From Campanula takesimana (taxonomy: Eukaryota; Streptophyta; Magnoliopsida; Asterales; Campanulaceae), in contig JAOWBW010000223.1 in NCBI GenBank assembly GCA_026119855.1, positions 558,001-622,000 of the forward strand: a stretch of 64,000 nucleotides of DNA, given 5' to 3'. Of the stretch, positions 20,393-33,100 are shown piece by piece. The notes beneath the pieces were generated by a model. It had not been told where the DNA came from, did no database searches, and saw nothing but the letters and a program-made list of their open reading frames with translations. Each line of letters starts with the position of its first letter. Position 1 is the first letter of the stretch. Position numbers and translations under genes: made by a program.

Positions 20393-21854
20393 GGCAAAAC
20401 TGCATAAAAAATCACTCAGCTATGACCAGTTTGGGTATTTGGTCACTAAACTAATTTCCTTTTGAAACAATACATCCAACTTATTTATTTTTGCATCCAT
20501 AGTCACTATCACTAACCCCGTCAGTTTTTTCCCGTTAAATGGTCATGCACGACGCATGTGATCGAATTTTAAAGGGTATTTTAGGCAAATCTAATTTATA
20601 AAATAAATAACAAACTTAGGGTTTAATTTCTAATTTTAAAACTACAGGGTTAGAATTTGAAAGAGGAAAAACAAAAACCCTAAATGTCGTCTCTCATTGT
20701 CTCATCATACGCCTCCCTCCCCAATCTCCGGTCACCCCCAATCTCCGGTCACTTCCCCAATCTCCGGTCACCCCCTCCACTTCCATGTTGCATATAAAAA
20801 TTAAGAACTGGAAAACAGAATTGAGGAAAAAAAAAGTTTCTAGCATACAAAGTCCAATTTAATCCAACCTTAAACCCTAGCACCAAATACAGATGCAAGA
20901 AACCAAAACAATCAATTCATAGAACAATACAAGTGTAATATCAAAAACAAATAAGCAAGGACGTCATCTCAGTCAAAGAATGTCAAAGATGCTTACCTGA
21001 TAACATTAGAACCCACACTTCTACAAAATTTGGGGAAATCGCTTCGTAACCGATTTTCCATCCACCATAGACGATTAGAAATCTCAATTCAGTAAACAAA
21101 TGATCAATTTGCTGCAATTAAACTAATAAATTATCGAATTAAAACGAACAAGGAATGAATTTGAGTAAAGGAAGTTAAGAAGTTAACGTATTTTGGTTGA
21201 AATTGGATCGAGAGAGCGAGAGTTGATTATGACTTGTGACGAAACGCCGTAGCCATTCTCACAATACAGAGACCCAGAAAATTCCTGCGATTGTCTCGTT
21301 TCGATGATGATTGTGACTGCTACACTCATATCCGAAATTCCGGCGATCGTCTCATTCCGGTGATGATTCCGAAATCCCTCTTATGCTTACGGATGCAACA
21401 AACACTCAAATTGTGTCTCCCTCAAGAAAGAAGAAGAAAGAAGAAGGGGGAGCAGGCGGCCATGGAAGTGGGGGATTATGCGATTGTTGTCGGAGAAGAT
21501 GAAGGGGCGGAGGAATGGGAGGGGGAGTTGCAGAATGAAGAAGAAAGGGGAGGGGTGTTTTAGATATTGGGTGTTTTTTTTTTTTTTCATTTTAAACCCT
21601 AAACTTTATTTTTTTACTCATTAAGCCGGACAATTTGTTTCCCATTCTTTTGACCAAACTACCTGAACTACCCTTTAAAATATTGTCACATGCATGGCAC
21701 ATGACTATTTAACGCCAAAAAACTAACGGGGTTAGTGATAGTGACTATGGATGCAAAAATAAATAAGTTGGATGTGTTGTTTCAAAAGAAAATTAGTTTA
21801 GTGACCAAATACCCAAAGTGGTCATAGTTGAGTGATTTTTGGTGCAGTTTTGCC
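20393..21854. mobile_element. Non-autonomous MULE-like element, 9-bp TSD
   Basis: Inverted terminal repeats of about 190 bases start GGCAAAACTGCA and are highly similar. The 9-bp target duplication TTAATATTA is perfect (20384-20392 and 21855-21863). There is no transposase. The interior is not repeat-like: it has three copies of CCCAATCTCCGGTCA (20722-20770) and, read on the minus strand, a CAG/GTAAGC donor-like site near 20995 followed downstream by leader-like sequence. It may be host sequence captured in Pack-MULE fashion. The 90-codon frame at 21291-21563 (Glu/Gly-rich end) is not a recognisable protein. Confidence 0.85.
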
Positions 21855-22459
21855 TTAATATTAATATCTAATCAAATTTTACTTGCATTAATAATAATAA
21901 AAAATTATCTATTCACAAATGACGAGTTCGCTCATGCCTTTCGATCTGAACCATTGGGTGAAGGGGTGAAGCTAATTTGGATGGAGCGGTTCCCGGTTCC
22001 CGGTCAGGAGAGAAAGAAAGGGAGAATCTTTTTTCTTTCTTTAAGACTCTGAGGAGATAGAGAGAAGAAAGGGTCAGGCAGCAGCAGGCTTTGCTTCCTG
22101 AACCAAACAACATTTACTTACCACAATCTCCAAGACTCCAACCAACAACAAAACAAACATAAATTTGGCAGAAAAAAAATAAATTGTGTTTGATGTTGCG
22201 TGAATAGATTTCTAATCTTTCTTCTTTCTAGTGTAAGTAGAGAATCTCAATCTCCCTCCTCTGTTTTCTTTACACTTTTCCTTTTTCTCGCTTCATTCCC
22301 ATTTCTCTCTCTTTCAACCTATAACTAGCTTCCCTGTTTCTTGATCTTTAGGGTTCTAGTATGTGGAATTGTTCTTGATTTTCTTAGTGGGTTAGGTCTT
22401 TAAGTTGAAAAAGGAGGTTGCTTTTTTTTTTATCTGGTATTTGAAAATTTCTTGTTTTG

Positions 22460-25400
22460 ATGGAGGAGGGGTATTCAAGAATGGATGAGTTGTGTCCTCA
22501 GTTACTGGATTTGATTCCCAAACAGAGAGAATGGCTTGTGAAAACAGAGTCTTCAAGAAACCATGTTGGAGGAGTTTCAGAAGAGAAGAAGCTTGAGCTG
22601 AGGTTGGGCCCACCTGGGGTTGAAGATTGGACCCACACAAACAAATCCAAAGGGAAAGACCATGAATCCCTTATCTCACTTACCCACTTCCCAAACACTT
22701 GGATGAACAACAACAATGGTGGAAAACATTGTCAATCAAACAACAATGTTGTCTCTTCATTTCTTACACAGAACATGACTGTGATGGAGAAGGAATCATC
22801 ACAGCCCTGTAGCACTAGACCTTCACCAGTTATAGAAGAGGATAAGAAGAAGCCATTTTCACCACCTTCTGTAAACACAGCTGTGCCCAACAACAACAGC
22901 ACATCTCAGAAAAGGTAACCCCAACCCCCTCAACTTTTTACTTCATACGTCCCAAACTTATCGCTACTAAAGGTTAGTGTTGTGAAGTGCTAGGAGGGAA
23001 AATATAAATTAGTGGATAGCAATTAATATGGGACGCTCAAAATAGAAATAAGTAGCAATTAGTTTGAGACGGAGGGAGTATATATTTTCACTTTAGTACT
23101 GTAAAAATAGTTTTACTTTAGGACAGAGAGGAGAATGAAACAATGTTTTCAATTTAGTACTGGTAAATTTGTTTTACTTTTGGACAGAGGGGAAAAGAAT
23201 GGATGTCCCATGTTCATCACCCCTTATTGCCTTCCATGCTTTTTTGTGGTCCATAGCTCCTTCATTGTTTCACTTTTTTTAATGTCTACTTGTGCTTTCA
23301 TTGATGGATTTCCATCACTATTTCTTTCTCTTTCTGGTTTCTTTATTTGTGTTTTTTTTGTCATACTGTAGATCTGTCTCTTTTCATGTTATTTTTCATT
23401 TGGTTATGAATATGCTGTTTTTCTGCTGCCTTCGTATCACATGTCCCTTTGTGGATGTGTTTTTGTGGTGGTTGTTTGTTAGTCCCTTGGTTCCATAAGA
23501 TTTGTCACACTTTTCATTTTAGCATGTCTTGAAATTAGTGTTCCGTAACCAAGTACGTATGTAAATAGTCTTTGTAATTAAATCACGGTGCAATCAATGT
23601 ACTAATATTTACTCCCTCCGTCTCTAGTTAATGTGGATAGCAATTTTTGGGCACACAAATTAAGAAAAAGTCAGATAGATAAATAATGGAAGAAGGTGTT
23701 TGTGAGTATGAAAAAATAAATATGAGAGAGAATGAGTGAGATGAATAGTAAGTTGATTGGTGTTTGTGAGTGTAAAAGTAAAGTAGGAGAGAGAATGAGT
23801 GGGAAGAATAGTAAAGATTCTTTGTCATTTTGGGGTAGTCCACACTAACTTGAGACGGACCAAAAAGGAAAGAAATCCACCCTAACCTGAGACGGATGGA
23901 GTATAATTATTTGTTTGGAATGGATGGACCTTGAAGCCTATGACTGAAATAAGCCCTGCAACCGACTTAACCTGTAGTTTGTTTTACTAGCAGGATCGTG
24001 TCAATTTTTTGTTTTTTCAAATGAATTAAGGTTGTGAAATCTTTAGGCACTTTTAGTAACCCACAGATAGTAAATCGGTTATTCTTGACAATCATACCAT
24101 AACATTGTAGTGCAAATCGAAAACCAATAGCGACTTTTTAATTTCTAGTAGACACTCGTCCAAGGACAAACTTTTTGCAAAGTCGACATTTGAACTGAAA
24201 TAACTTTGAGCTAAAACCTGCGTGTTTGATAGGATGACCATCTTTATGTGCCCCCAAATTCTAACTCCGTCTCTTAAGAACCCTAGTTTTTGTACTCCCT
24301 CCGTCCCAAAATGAACATCGAAATTGCTTTTTATCAAGAGCAAATTTGGACATGCATTTTGGTTTGGAGGTAGTACTATGTTTTTCAAGACTTCTTCCAT
24401 TGCAAATTATCAAGTACATAGAATTTTCGGAACATGAATTTATACGAACTGTAAATGATCATCAGACCATTTGCTTGTTTCTTGAAGTTGATTCATTTTA
24501 TTTCTCCTTTTTATATTTTAATACTACGTACTAAATTGTCTTGTTTTCCATCTGATGAAAATACGTGGCAAAAACAAAAGAACTGCTGCTGCTCCAGTTG
24601 TGGGATGGCCTCCTATCCGTTCATTTAGAAAGAATCTTGCCAATAACATCACTGCAAAACAGGCACCCAAGCCTCAGAATGTGGTACCGAACAAGGCTCC
24701 AATAGAAAAACCAGTTGAAATTTCTCGTAAAAGTTTGTTTGTGAAGATTAATATGGATGGAATCCCGATTGGAAGAAAAGTTGATCTCAAAGCCTACGGT
24801 AGCTATGATAAGCTTTCCACTGCTGTCGATGAACTCTTTAGAGGCCTTCTTGCGGGTATATATTATTATTAAACATTATTTTTCATCAATTTGTTTGGAT
24901 TAGTGTTGAGAGTAAAATAAATCTTTATCTTTTGTTTGTCACGCCAGCACAAAATGACCCTTGTGCCCCTGGATCTAAGAACAACCAAATGGAGGAGAAG
25001 GCCATTACGGGCTTATTAGATGGAAGTGGGGAATATACCCTGGTATACGAAGATAACGAAGGTGACAGGATGCTTGCTGGAGATGTTCCTTGGCTGTAAG
25101 AATCTCTTATCAACTTTGAATCTGATGCTTGCTTATAATTTATTCATTACGTATTTATTATAATAAAACTTATATTTCTAAAGTAGCCACTGTGTGTAAT
25201 TATATTTTGTTTAGAATTTGATCGTAATTTACATTGGTTAGATTCCCTTACGCTAGTGGCCGGCCGATTTAATCTTACTTAATAATGTACTTGGCACGCA
25301 CTCCCATGAGATTAGAGGGTATTCTCAAAAACAAAACAATATAATAACGCAAGTATCTTATGATCTGTTTATGTCAATATTATAACCTCGACAGCCTGCT

Positions 25401-25734
25401 CCACATTACATTTAGGTTTCTTGACGTATGAATTTTAGCAGTATTTAGTTGTCTGACTCTGACATCAATATTCTTCCATGCTTTTGTATCAATTTATATT
25501 TGGTAAATGTTAAAACATGTTCCCGTACATTTGCAGCATGTTTGTTTCAACTGTGAAGAGATTGCGAGTGTTGAAGAGCTCTGAACTCTCCAAGCTATGC
25601 CGTGAGTGTGCTTTTGTATAATCCGATTATAGTTTCATGTACGTCTACATGGCTTTAATTTTCTAACTCGTAATTCGTCTTTTTTTTTTTTTTTTTTTTT
25701 TTTGGCAGTAGGAAGTAGGCAAGAGAAGACTTAA
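22460..25734 (+). CDS. Aux/IAA auxin-response repressor, IAA18/IAA26-like
   Basis: Nuclear repressor of auxin response: it binds ARF transcription factors and is destroyed by SCF-TIR1/AFB when auxin is present. Exons 22460-22914, 24581-24855, 24948-25095, 25537-25601 and 25709-25734 give 322 residues. Domain I is the EAR motif LELRL (45-49), recruiting TOPLESS. The degron VVGWPPIRS lies at 158-166, preceded by KR (151-152), whose arginine codon is split by intron 1. Domains III/IV (PB1) start near LFVKINMDG (204-212) with the conserved lysine K207, and include the acidic YEDNEGDR stretch. The N-terminus (CPQLLDLIP) and the RKNLA after the degron place it with Arabidopsis IAA18/IAA26. The start is the first ATG after the leader. 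Intron 1 (1.7 kb) holds three Stowaways. The exon 2 acceptor (ACAAAAG) is purine-rich but required by phase. Confidence 0.93.
22941..23078. mobile_element. Stowaway-like MITE in Aux/IAA intron 1
   Basis: The right end GAGACGGAGGGAG/TA is clear; the left end (CTTCATACGTCCC) is degenerate. The interior CCCAAACTTATCGCTACTAA resembles the start of the fragment near 62835. Confidence 0.65.
23612..23901. mobile_element. Stowaway-like MITE in Aux/IAA intron 1
   Basis: Ends CTCCCTCCGTCTC and GAGACGGATGGAG with TA flanks. The inner AGAGAGAATGAGTG motif occurs twice (near 23720 and 23790), as in the copies at 2978 and 37485. Confidence 0.85.
24295..24373. mobile_element. Short Stowaway-like MITE in Aux/IAA intron 1
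   Basis: A 79-bp element with ends CTCCCTCCGTCCC and GGTTTGGAGGTAG. It lies about 210 bases before exon 2. Confidence 0.65.
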
Positions 25735-25858
25735 GTCAACGGTGGATTGAAATGAGGGTGAGATTGAAGAGAAGGGCAATGTTTATATGAGAGGAGTACT
25801 TAACTGGAAAATCAGAAAAGACTTTTTTTTTTTTGTATTTAACAATTGACTATTCGAG

Positions 25859-25897
<39 letters not shown>

Positions 25898-26337
25898 ATT
25901 CTTATGGTTAAAAGGGAAAGCAAATGAAAAAGGCCTTTGTTCCCTATTGCGGCTCATGATGTACTTAAAGATGTTGATGCACTTGGTTTTTCTTCAAAAT
26001 TTTGCACAGTTTTTTAGTCTTTGATCGTATACACTATGATTGTGTAATTTCTCTGTTAAATCTTACTTCCACATCCACTACCCAATATATGTGAGCCGTG
26101 GTATAGATGACACTTGGATGGTGGTAAGTGTCAAACCGTCGGGTAACACAGGTCACAAGAATAATCTACACCAATACTGAATTGGGACGACGGTTTGACA
26201 CTTACCACCATCGGTGCAGACCTAAACTTTGGTCATATACTAACAAAATTTACTTGTTCTTCTGAAATTAGAGAATTATTATTAATAGCTTATTTTGTGG
26301 TTTTATACTGCACTTTGGATATATAAATCAAATATTA
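25735..26337. other. Aux/IAA 3' flank
   Basis: 3' UTR and downstream sequence. An AT dinucleotide run is at 25861-25894. At 26118-26215 an inverted pair (CACTTGGATGGTGGTAAGTGTC and GTTTGACACTTACCACCATC) forms a hairpin, probably a small MITE. Confidence 0.5.
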
Positions 26338-26437
26338 CTTCATCCCATTACTATTGATCATGTTTGACTTTGGTTAAAGTTTACCGGTGTTAACTAAAAA
26401 AAGTCAAACGTCGTAAATATAAACGGGACGGAGGGAA
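26338..26437. mobile_element. Degenerate Stowaway-like MITE
   Basis: Ends CTTCATCCC and GGGACGGAGGGAA with TA-like flanks; interior TGTTTGACTTTGG mirrored by AAAAAAAGTCAAACG. Confidence 0.55.
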
Positions 26438-28150
26438 TATAGTGTTATTTTATCTTTTGAGACAAAAAATGAGAAATATTCTTTGAAATGGAAAGAACAG
26501 TCGCTTTTATATAGGAGTACTGCCTCAACTTGCACCAAGGTGACTTTTCTTTTTTTTTTTTTGGTTGAAACATAAAAAAAGGGCCGTGCTTTTAATAGGA
26601 ATAAAAATTTTGTTAAAACAATAATGTTCATTGATAGGTAAGATCAGAAAGTGTTTATAAATTAAATTCTTAGAGCCTGAAACACAAAGGAAACTGAAAA
26701 CCACAGCCAACCAAAATCAACCCCAGACAGAAGAACCACCAAGAAAAACTTCAAGCAATAAGCAAAAGAAAAACAAACCCTGTAAACCAGATTTTTCACC
26801 TTTCCCAGATTTTTTTTCTTTTTTTTTTTTTTTTTATCAATATACTTTAGTCTTTTTACTTGATCAAAGAAAAACATTTGCAACGACGTTAACGGAAAGG
26901 ACACCTGTAACCAAGAATCATACGCTTAAGAGCGTCGATAAAGCACATTCATCGGTCAATAAATAACAGAAGAATAGAAAACGCAATGAAATCACATTAA
27001 CCTCCTCAGACATGTTCTTTATCCGATAAACTTTACTTGGAGAATACATGGTAGGAAAATCATATGTTATATTTCCAACCAGACAAACATACCATAATAA
27101 TAGATATAATGAAGGAATAGAAACAATAAGTTAGGGTGGAGCAAGTTAAGAACTACGAACTAATAATACTGCATGTTCGCGTTCAACTTAAAAGATCAGT
27201 CTCGGGACATAAACTGGCTTGCCTGGCTTTAACCTGTGTGCCAAAATTTGAAATGCATACTTCCGGAGAGCAAGAATTTCCTAGCTTGATGATGATACAA
27301 AGTACAAATGAAAAGACTTCCCGGAAGAGGGTAGAATAAGGATTGTACCAACAGCCCCATGGTACAACCGTGGACTTATATGTAGAGTACAATACTTGGA
27401 TGATGTCTCGAGAACCCTACTCCAAAACAAACAAAGGGAATAATAAAGCATAGCATTCACATTTCTGACCTTCATATTTCTTCTTTGAGGTGACTTCTTC
27501 TTCATATGCTGAGGACTTTGAACCTAACCTAGCCTATTCTCCATCGAGAGGTATTCACGATGACATTATGTACAGCGACGTCCTTAACATAGTCGGATAA
27601 ACACCCTATGATTCTCATAGTGGCTAGCTGCTAAAACCGCGTATTTTTTATTTTTCAACATGGCAATAAAATTGTCTCGGAATACTTTTAGCTCCCTCTC
27701 TAGTAGTCGAATTTGGACATATAAAGAGAAAATGTAGAAGTGGCTTTTTTTTTCAAAAATTCCAACTTCTAATTATATCATTTCCGGCTGGGAAAGCAAC
27801 AAAATATTTTTGTGCGACTCCCACTTTTGACATCATAATATTGGGTGGGAGGAATCTTCCAATATAGATGTGGTAGGCTTTGGTCAATATATAATCAATT
27901 AGGCTTCTTGTCTACTTTATACATTTTCAACTATTATATCACCCCCCCCCCCCCCAAATGAATGTGTGTATATAGGCTAGAGAGCACAAAGACCAAAGGA
28001 TGAGTCACAAAAACAAACCAAACATCAATCTTGAAGGGTTAGTCATTACTATACCTCCCCAAAGAAATTATCGCGCAAAAGTTATTTAGAAATGCAATAT
28101 TTATATTGGGTACGGGTCAAAAAAAAAAAATGTGACATTTATGACATACA
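26438..28150. other. Intergenic, no gene seen
   Basis: AT-rich with T, A and C homopolymers (26550, 26822, 27943-27957). Open frames here are short, AT-rich and unlike known proteins. I see no RNA gene. Confidence 0.45.
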
Positions 28151-28265
28151 AGGTTCTAAAAAGCGCTAGGCGGGGTCTAGACGGAACTTAGTCGGAGCCG
28201 AGAATTCCGAAATAGTTATAATATCCTAGGCAGGACTTAGGTGTTTCATGAACGCCTAGCGCCTA

Positions 28266-28576
28266 GGGATGGCCAAACGGAACCGGAACCGGACCGGAAA
28301 AGCACGGAACCGGAGCAAACCGGCGAATAAACCGGTTTCGGAGTAACCGGAACCACCATTCATCCGGGCCGGTTACGGTTCACATAAATGGCGAACCGGA
28401 ACCGGACCGAAAATCTCTTGTTTTTCAATAATTTTAAAGGGGGGGACCGGAACCGTACCGGAACCGGAACCTAACCGGAACCGGATTGTGTCAACCGGAA
28501 CCGGAACCGGGGTAAGCACGAGCCGGTTCAGGGTCACATATATGCCGAACCGGAACCGGTTTTGGCCATCCATACT
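28266..28576. mobile_element. hAT-like MITE built of GGAACCGG repeats
   Basis: Bounded by an exact 8-bp target duplication AGCGCCTA (28258-28265 and 28577-28584), the length expected for hAT elements. The ends GGATGGCCAAA and TTTGGCCATCC are inverted. The interior is almost entirely GGAACCGG, ACCGGAACC and related units in both orientations, so it can fold extensively. A 92-codon minus-strand frame is a by-product of these repeats. Confidence 0.75.
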
Positions 28577-28669
28577 AGCGCCTAGGCGGTCTAAACGGAC
28601 GTCTTTATAACACTGATGACATAATAGGAGTACATAGAAAAAAACCAACAAAACGGAGGAAGTAGGCTG

Positions 28670-28777
28670 ATGAGCTCAAGCTCGAGTGGTATCATCCCCA
28701 CCTTTTCCAAAGGAAAGATTGAGGGTTCAACATGCACAAGAAATGTTAAATGTATAGTATGTAGATGTATATGTATA
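28670..28777 (+). mobile_element. SINE-like element (A and B boxes)
   Basis: AAGCTCGAGTGG (28679-28690) resembles a pol III A box and GGGTTCAACATGC (28723-28735) a B box, at tRNA-like spacing. The 3' part is a T/A/G-simple tail that runs into the next Stowaway at 28778. No target duplication found. Confidence 0.4.
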
Positions 28778-29059
28778 CTCCCTCCATCCCATAACTATGT
28801 GGATAAATTTCCATTTCGGGCGTCCCATTGATAAGTTACACTTTTCTAAACTGGTAAAGAATCTTTACTATTCCTCCCACTCATTCTCCCTCTTACTTTA
28901 AGTTTTTACTCACAACACTAATCAACCTACTATTCATACCCCACTTTCTCTCTCCTACTTCACTTTGCACACTCACAACACAACAACTACCTTCTACTAT
29001 TCATCTCTTAATTCCCGTGCAAACCCCATTTTGTCCACGTAGTTATGGGACGGAGGAAG
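28778..29059. mobile_element. Stowaway-like MITE
   Basis: Ends CTCCCTCCATCCC and GGGACGGAGGAAG with TA flanks; CATAACTATGTGGA at the left mirrors CCACGTAGTTATG at the right. Confidence 0.85.
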
Positions 29060-30167
29060 TATATAACTTTCAAATGTTAAAATAGAAAATAAAAATAATA
29101 AGAGAAAAAGATAATAATGAAATAGATGAAGTTTTGAATAAAGCCAACATCGATATGTCCTCTCTCTATCTTTCTCTAACAAGTTGCAACCAAGTTAGTT
29201 TCACTTCATGCGTATAGTCAAAGACAAGACAATAACCATATAGACTATCTGGAGAATGGAGAATGGAGAACGGCTCTCATTCGAGTGGATTACTATTACG
29301 CACTCCGCCTCAAAATGAATGTTTAATATCTAAAAAATATTGTCCCAAAATGAGTGTCTACTTTCCAAACTGTTCCTAAATGATATTTAACCGATTTTTT
29401 TCTTATTGTTCTTTACATACTTCCAAAACTAGAAGTTTAAAAGGCTAAAAACAAGAATACTTACGCATCTTTGCCATTAAATTTATTAAAAAAAAAATGA
29501 AAATTTTCAGACATTTTTAGGATGGAGGTGGTAGTAATATTGTTAATGTGGTGTTGTGATATTGGTGAAACTGTCAAAATTAAACAGTTCAATTAATCTA
29601 CTAAAAAAGGATACTTTGTGTCATTGACTAGTGATTTTATTTTATTTTATTTTTACTGTAAAGGGGATTGGGAATTTAACCCTAGGCCTTCTTCCGGAAG
29701 AAGGAAGGCAAATGCCTATGTCATGTGAGCCAAGACTCTAATCGAGACATCTTAAACAGTTTAAATTCAAAGCCAATGTTAGAAGGGAAGGCACAAAGAC
29801 CGGAAAACCTGATCTACAGCATACATACACCAAACGGCAGACGTATATTAGTAATCCCCGTTTTATTAAAAGAACCCCGAACGAGAGCAAAAAGGAAATT
29901 AGGGATACAAATGGCAGGCCGAAGAGGAAGGAACTAATCCTCTTCCAGGTCCTCAGTTCCTAGATTACAGCTCTTGTGATGTATTATTCCACAAGAACAT
30001 AAATAAAAGGTCTCAATAATGATCTCCTAAACTAAGAAATGAGAGGGTAAATGTCACAAAAAAATATCAAATTAACAGATTAGAAAAGGGCAAAAAGGGA
30101 AAAGGAAAAAAACAGCATATCAAAGAAAAACTGTTTGTGCAAAATCAAATTGATTCTGACCATTTTC
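29060..30167. other. Hexokinase 3' flank and spacer
   Basis: Contains a degenerate Stowaway (about 29303-29534), a SINE-like segment (29650-29740) and the 3' UTR of the hexokinase gene at its right end. The 70-codon frame near 29725-29937 has a basic tail but no recognisable domain. Confidence 0.5.
29650..29740 (-). mobile_element. SINE-like element on the minus strand
   Basis: Read on the minus strand, CTTGGCTCACATGAC (A-box-like, 29720-29734) is followed at tRNA-like spacing by GGGTTAAATTCCC (B-box-like, 29670-29682). An A/T-simple tail follows. Resembles a tRNA-derived SINE; no target duplication identified. Confidence 0.4.
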
Positions 30168-33100
30168 TTAGGATCCGTTGTCCTCTATGTATCGAGAGTG
30201 AGAAGCGGCGAGAAGAGCAGCTCCAATTCCCGAGCCATCATTGGAATGCGTGATCACAATATTTTTCGAGACTTCATCTCCAAGAAGGTCATTTAGAGTG
30301 TTCTCCATGCACTTGCTGTATTCTGTGTAGTGCTCGTATAAACCACCATCCATTGCTACGACTGTCTTATGTGCTTCCCCATCCTTAAGGCTGTCTCTTC
30401 CCATTTTCTTTAAAATGCCTAGTATTCCGGCAGTAGCAAGTCGGGCCCCACGTGTGGCTATAATGTTGCAGACCTCAACAATGACTTTCCTTGTTTTCAG
30501 GGATGTATTAGATATCTGAAATAAAAAGAAAAATGGTGAACATGTAAGTTTAAAAAACTTGAATGAGATTTGGATTTCTCATACTCCCTCCGTCCCAAAA
30601 TGATCTTCTCATTTGCCATTTCTCATTGTCCCAAAATGTTCTTCTCATTTCTACAATTTAGGCTTAAAAGTGCATAAACACAACATAGCTAGTGAAGCAA
30701 GTGTTCATATCCTTAAAAGGTTTGAATAGTCAAATGTGAAGATCATTTTGGGACGGAGGGAGTAGTTAAATAGCAACTTGAAAATGCATACCCTCCCCGT
30801 CCCAAAATGAAGGGCCAAATTTTGTCAAAAAATTCTCTTGATAATTTGGTCATTCATTTTGGGACAGAGGTAGTAAGTAGTATTTAAGAGATTAAACATA
30901 AGGCTCCCTAAGGTCAGAGAAAGGAAAGCCAAAAAGATATACCTCCAATATATCCTTCAATTTGGTCCCGACGACCTTGAGATCAGAAGATGTATCGTGA
31001 TGCATTGCCGACATCTCAGGTGTCCTGCATTTTCAACACGTAAGAATCTAATATTTGCAGATATTTTCAGTTTCTTGAACATTATGCATGTGCAAGTGAT
31101 GGAAAAAAAATGCATGAAAGAATAGAAGCTCCGATATGAGTCAAGAGACAGAAAGGTCAACCATTTTTGCAAGCAGAGTGAGAAAAGAAGGGTGTTTTTT
31201 TTTTGTAATAATTCATGACATCCAGCATAAACAAGAACGTATAGGCATTTATAACTTGATACATATATAAATTCATGTGATACATGTAATACCAAATGCC
31301 CAAAGTCACTAATAGCTAATCCCACACAAAACCTGAATAAAAAATATATAATTGAATTCCCATGTCCAACTGCTTGACTTCTACGTTCCAAGCGTTCCAT
31401 AATATCTTACTGATCTCTATAACCAAGAATACAAAGATACCCATCCCCATTTTGTAGAAAGCGTGTTACTTGAGACGAATTTCACCACAAATGTCTTTCT
31501 CCAAGGGAAACGAGCAGCATCACTGTCTCCCATCTTCAGTTTCAAGGCAGAGTAAGACCATTTAGTTTGTGGTCCTTTTCGATTTTGTCTTGGAAAACCA
31601 TCTTAAGATAAAGTGTAAGTTTCTTGACCCTCCAAAATTTTGGAACAAGGGTATGGAGAGAATGCGCATGACATGGAACAACAAGACGTTTAGGTAATAG
31701 CTTGATGGTCATATATGAAACATCATGAATTACCGAGGCAAGGATTCGGAAGGACATTTTTAAGCCAAAATCAAAAGGATGATTACGAAACTAGTTCCTC
31801 GAACTTACTGCTTATCAAAACAGCCCCGCATACTACTCCACACTGTGAAACAACAAACCATGCCTGATTTGACTTAATCAACAGCACTAGCAGTTGGAAA
31901 GATGATGGTAGCAACACTTATCATCATTCTGTGTGTCCAAGAAGTATCAGGCTAGTTCAATTCAATGATCATGGTATTATCAGCGTATCAGGGGTCAGAG
32001 TTAAAAGGACAGTAAGCTTAAAGTACACTGAGTGCTAAGATTACAACTGTGTACAACTATCTTAAGTTTTAGCCGTTTTTTCATATTCCAAGAGTGGAAG
32101 ATAGATTGAATTTTTCATTTAACGTGTCTGCTGCCTGTATGAAATATCAATAGATCTAGATCTTTAATTTTAGAAAGAAAAAAATTGCTCTCAATAACCC
32201 TTTTTAGGAACAGTCAATGTTTGCCACTTCTTTTCAGCAAGTTCCCCTTTTCATGAAAAAATCAACATTACCATAAACTACAGCATTCAAAGCACCTCTC
32301 AATTTATAAAAACAATTATTCAAAAGAGCAAAGTGTAATATAGATTGTGCCAATTCTTTGCTGAATACCTCAATATGAGTGGAATCTTTAGTTTAGATGG
32401 GACTGTGTCACCAAAAAGGGCAGCTTCCTCAGCCATCCTCAATAACACTCTGCGAACAATTTCTCCCAGATACATGCCCGAAGTTATTTTCTCAAATATC
32501 TGCAAATTATAAAAACATGGCATTGCGTTTATCCCAAAGGGGTTAAGAAGGAGTAATGAGCGAGTATATACAGAGATATAAATCACCTGTTCACCAGGAT
32601 TCAAACTTTCAGCATCAAGTGCATTGTCATACTCTGTCAAGGGAAGATGAGATGACCTGAAGTTACCCCACTCCATGTTGATTACCTGCAGAACAAAATT
32701 GATGGAACTTCAATATGAATTTTAACATTTTCCGATGATTAAAGATTCAGAAGTAAAAGCTAACCATCTCTCCAGATTTAGGTTGAGGACCATGCCATTT
32801 TGGAATAGCCTGCGCACGTTCCACATAAGCTGCATTGGTTCCAGTACCTAAGATCACAGCAACAACGACATCCTTGTTGACGTATCTTCCACCAGCTAAT
32901 GTTCCAACTGTATCATTGACCTGGAGCCAACACCAAAACATTGTTTTACTGAGCAGGTTTCATATCGAGAAGTTCTCTTCAAAGCAAAAAAGTAGAAACA
33001 AATATCAGTGGACACCATAATAACTCTATATAATAGCAGCCACCAAATTCACGCACCAGAGCTGAAACGCGCATATCAACACCTTGTCTTTCCATAGCTC

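Noticed and set aside
21291..21563. 90-codon frame inside the MULE at 20393
   Set aside because: GA-rich interior sequence without a recognisable domain; more likely leader-type cargo than a gene.
28373..28651. 92-codon minus-strand frame with VPVP repeats
   Set aside because: By-product of GGAACCGG repeats in the hAT-like element.
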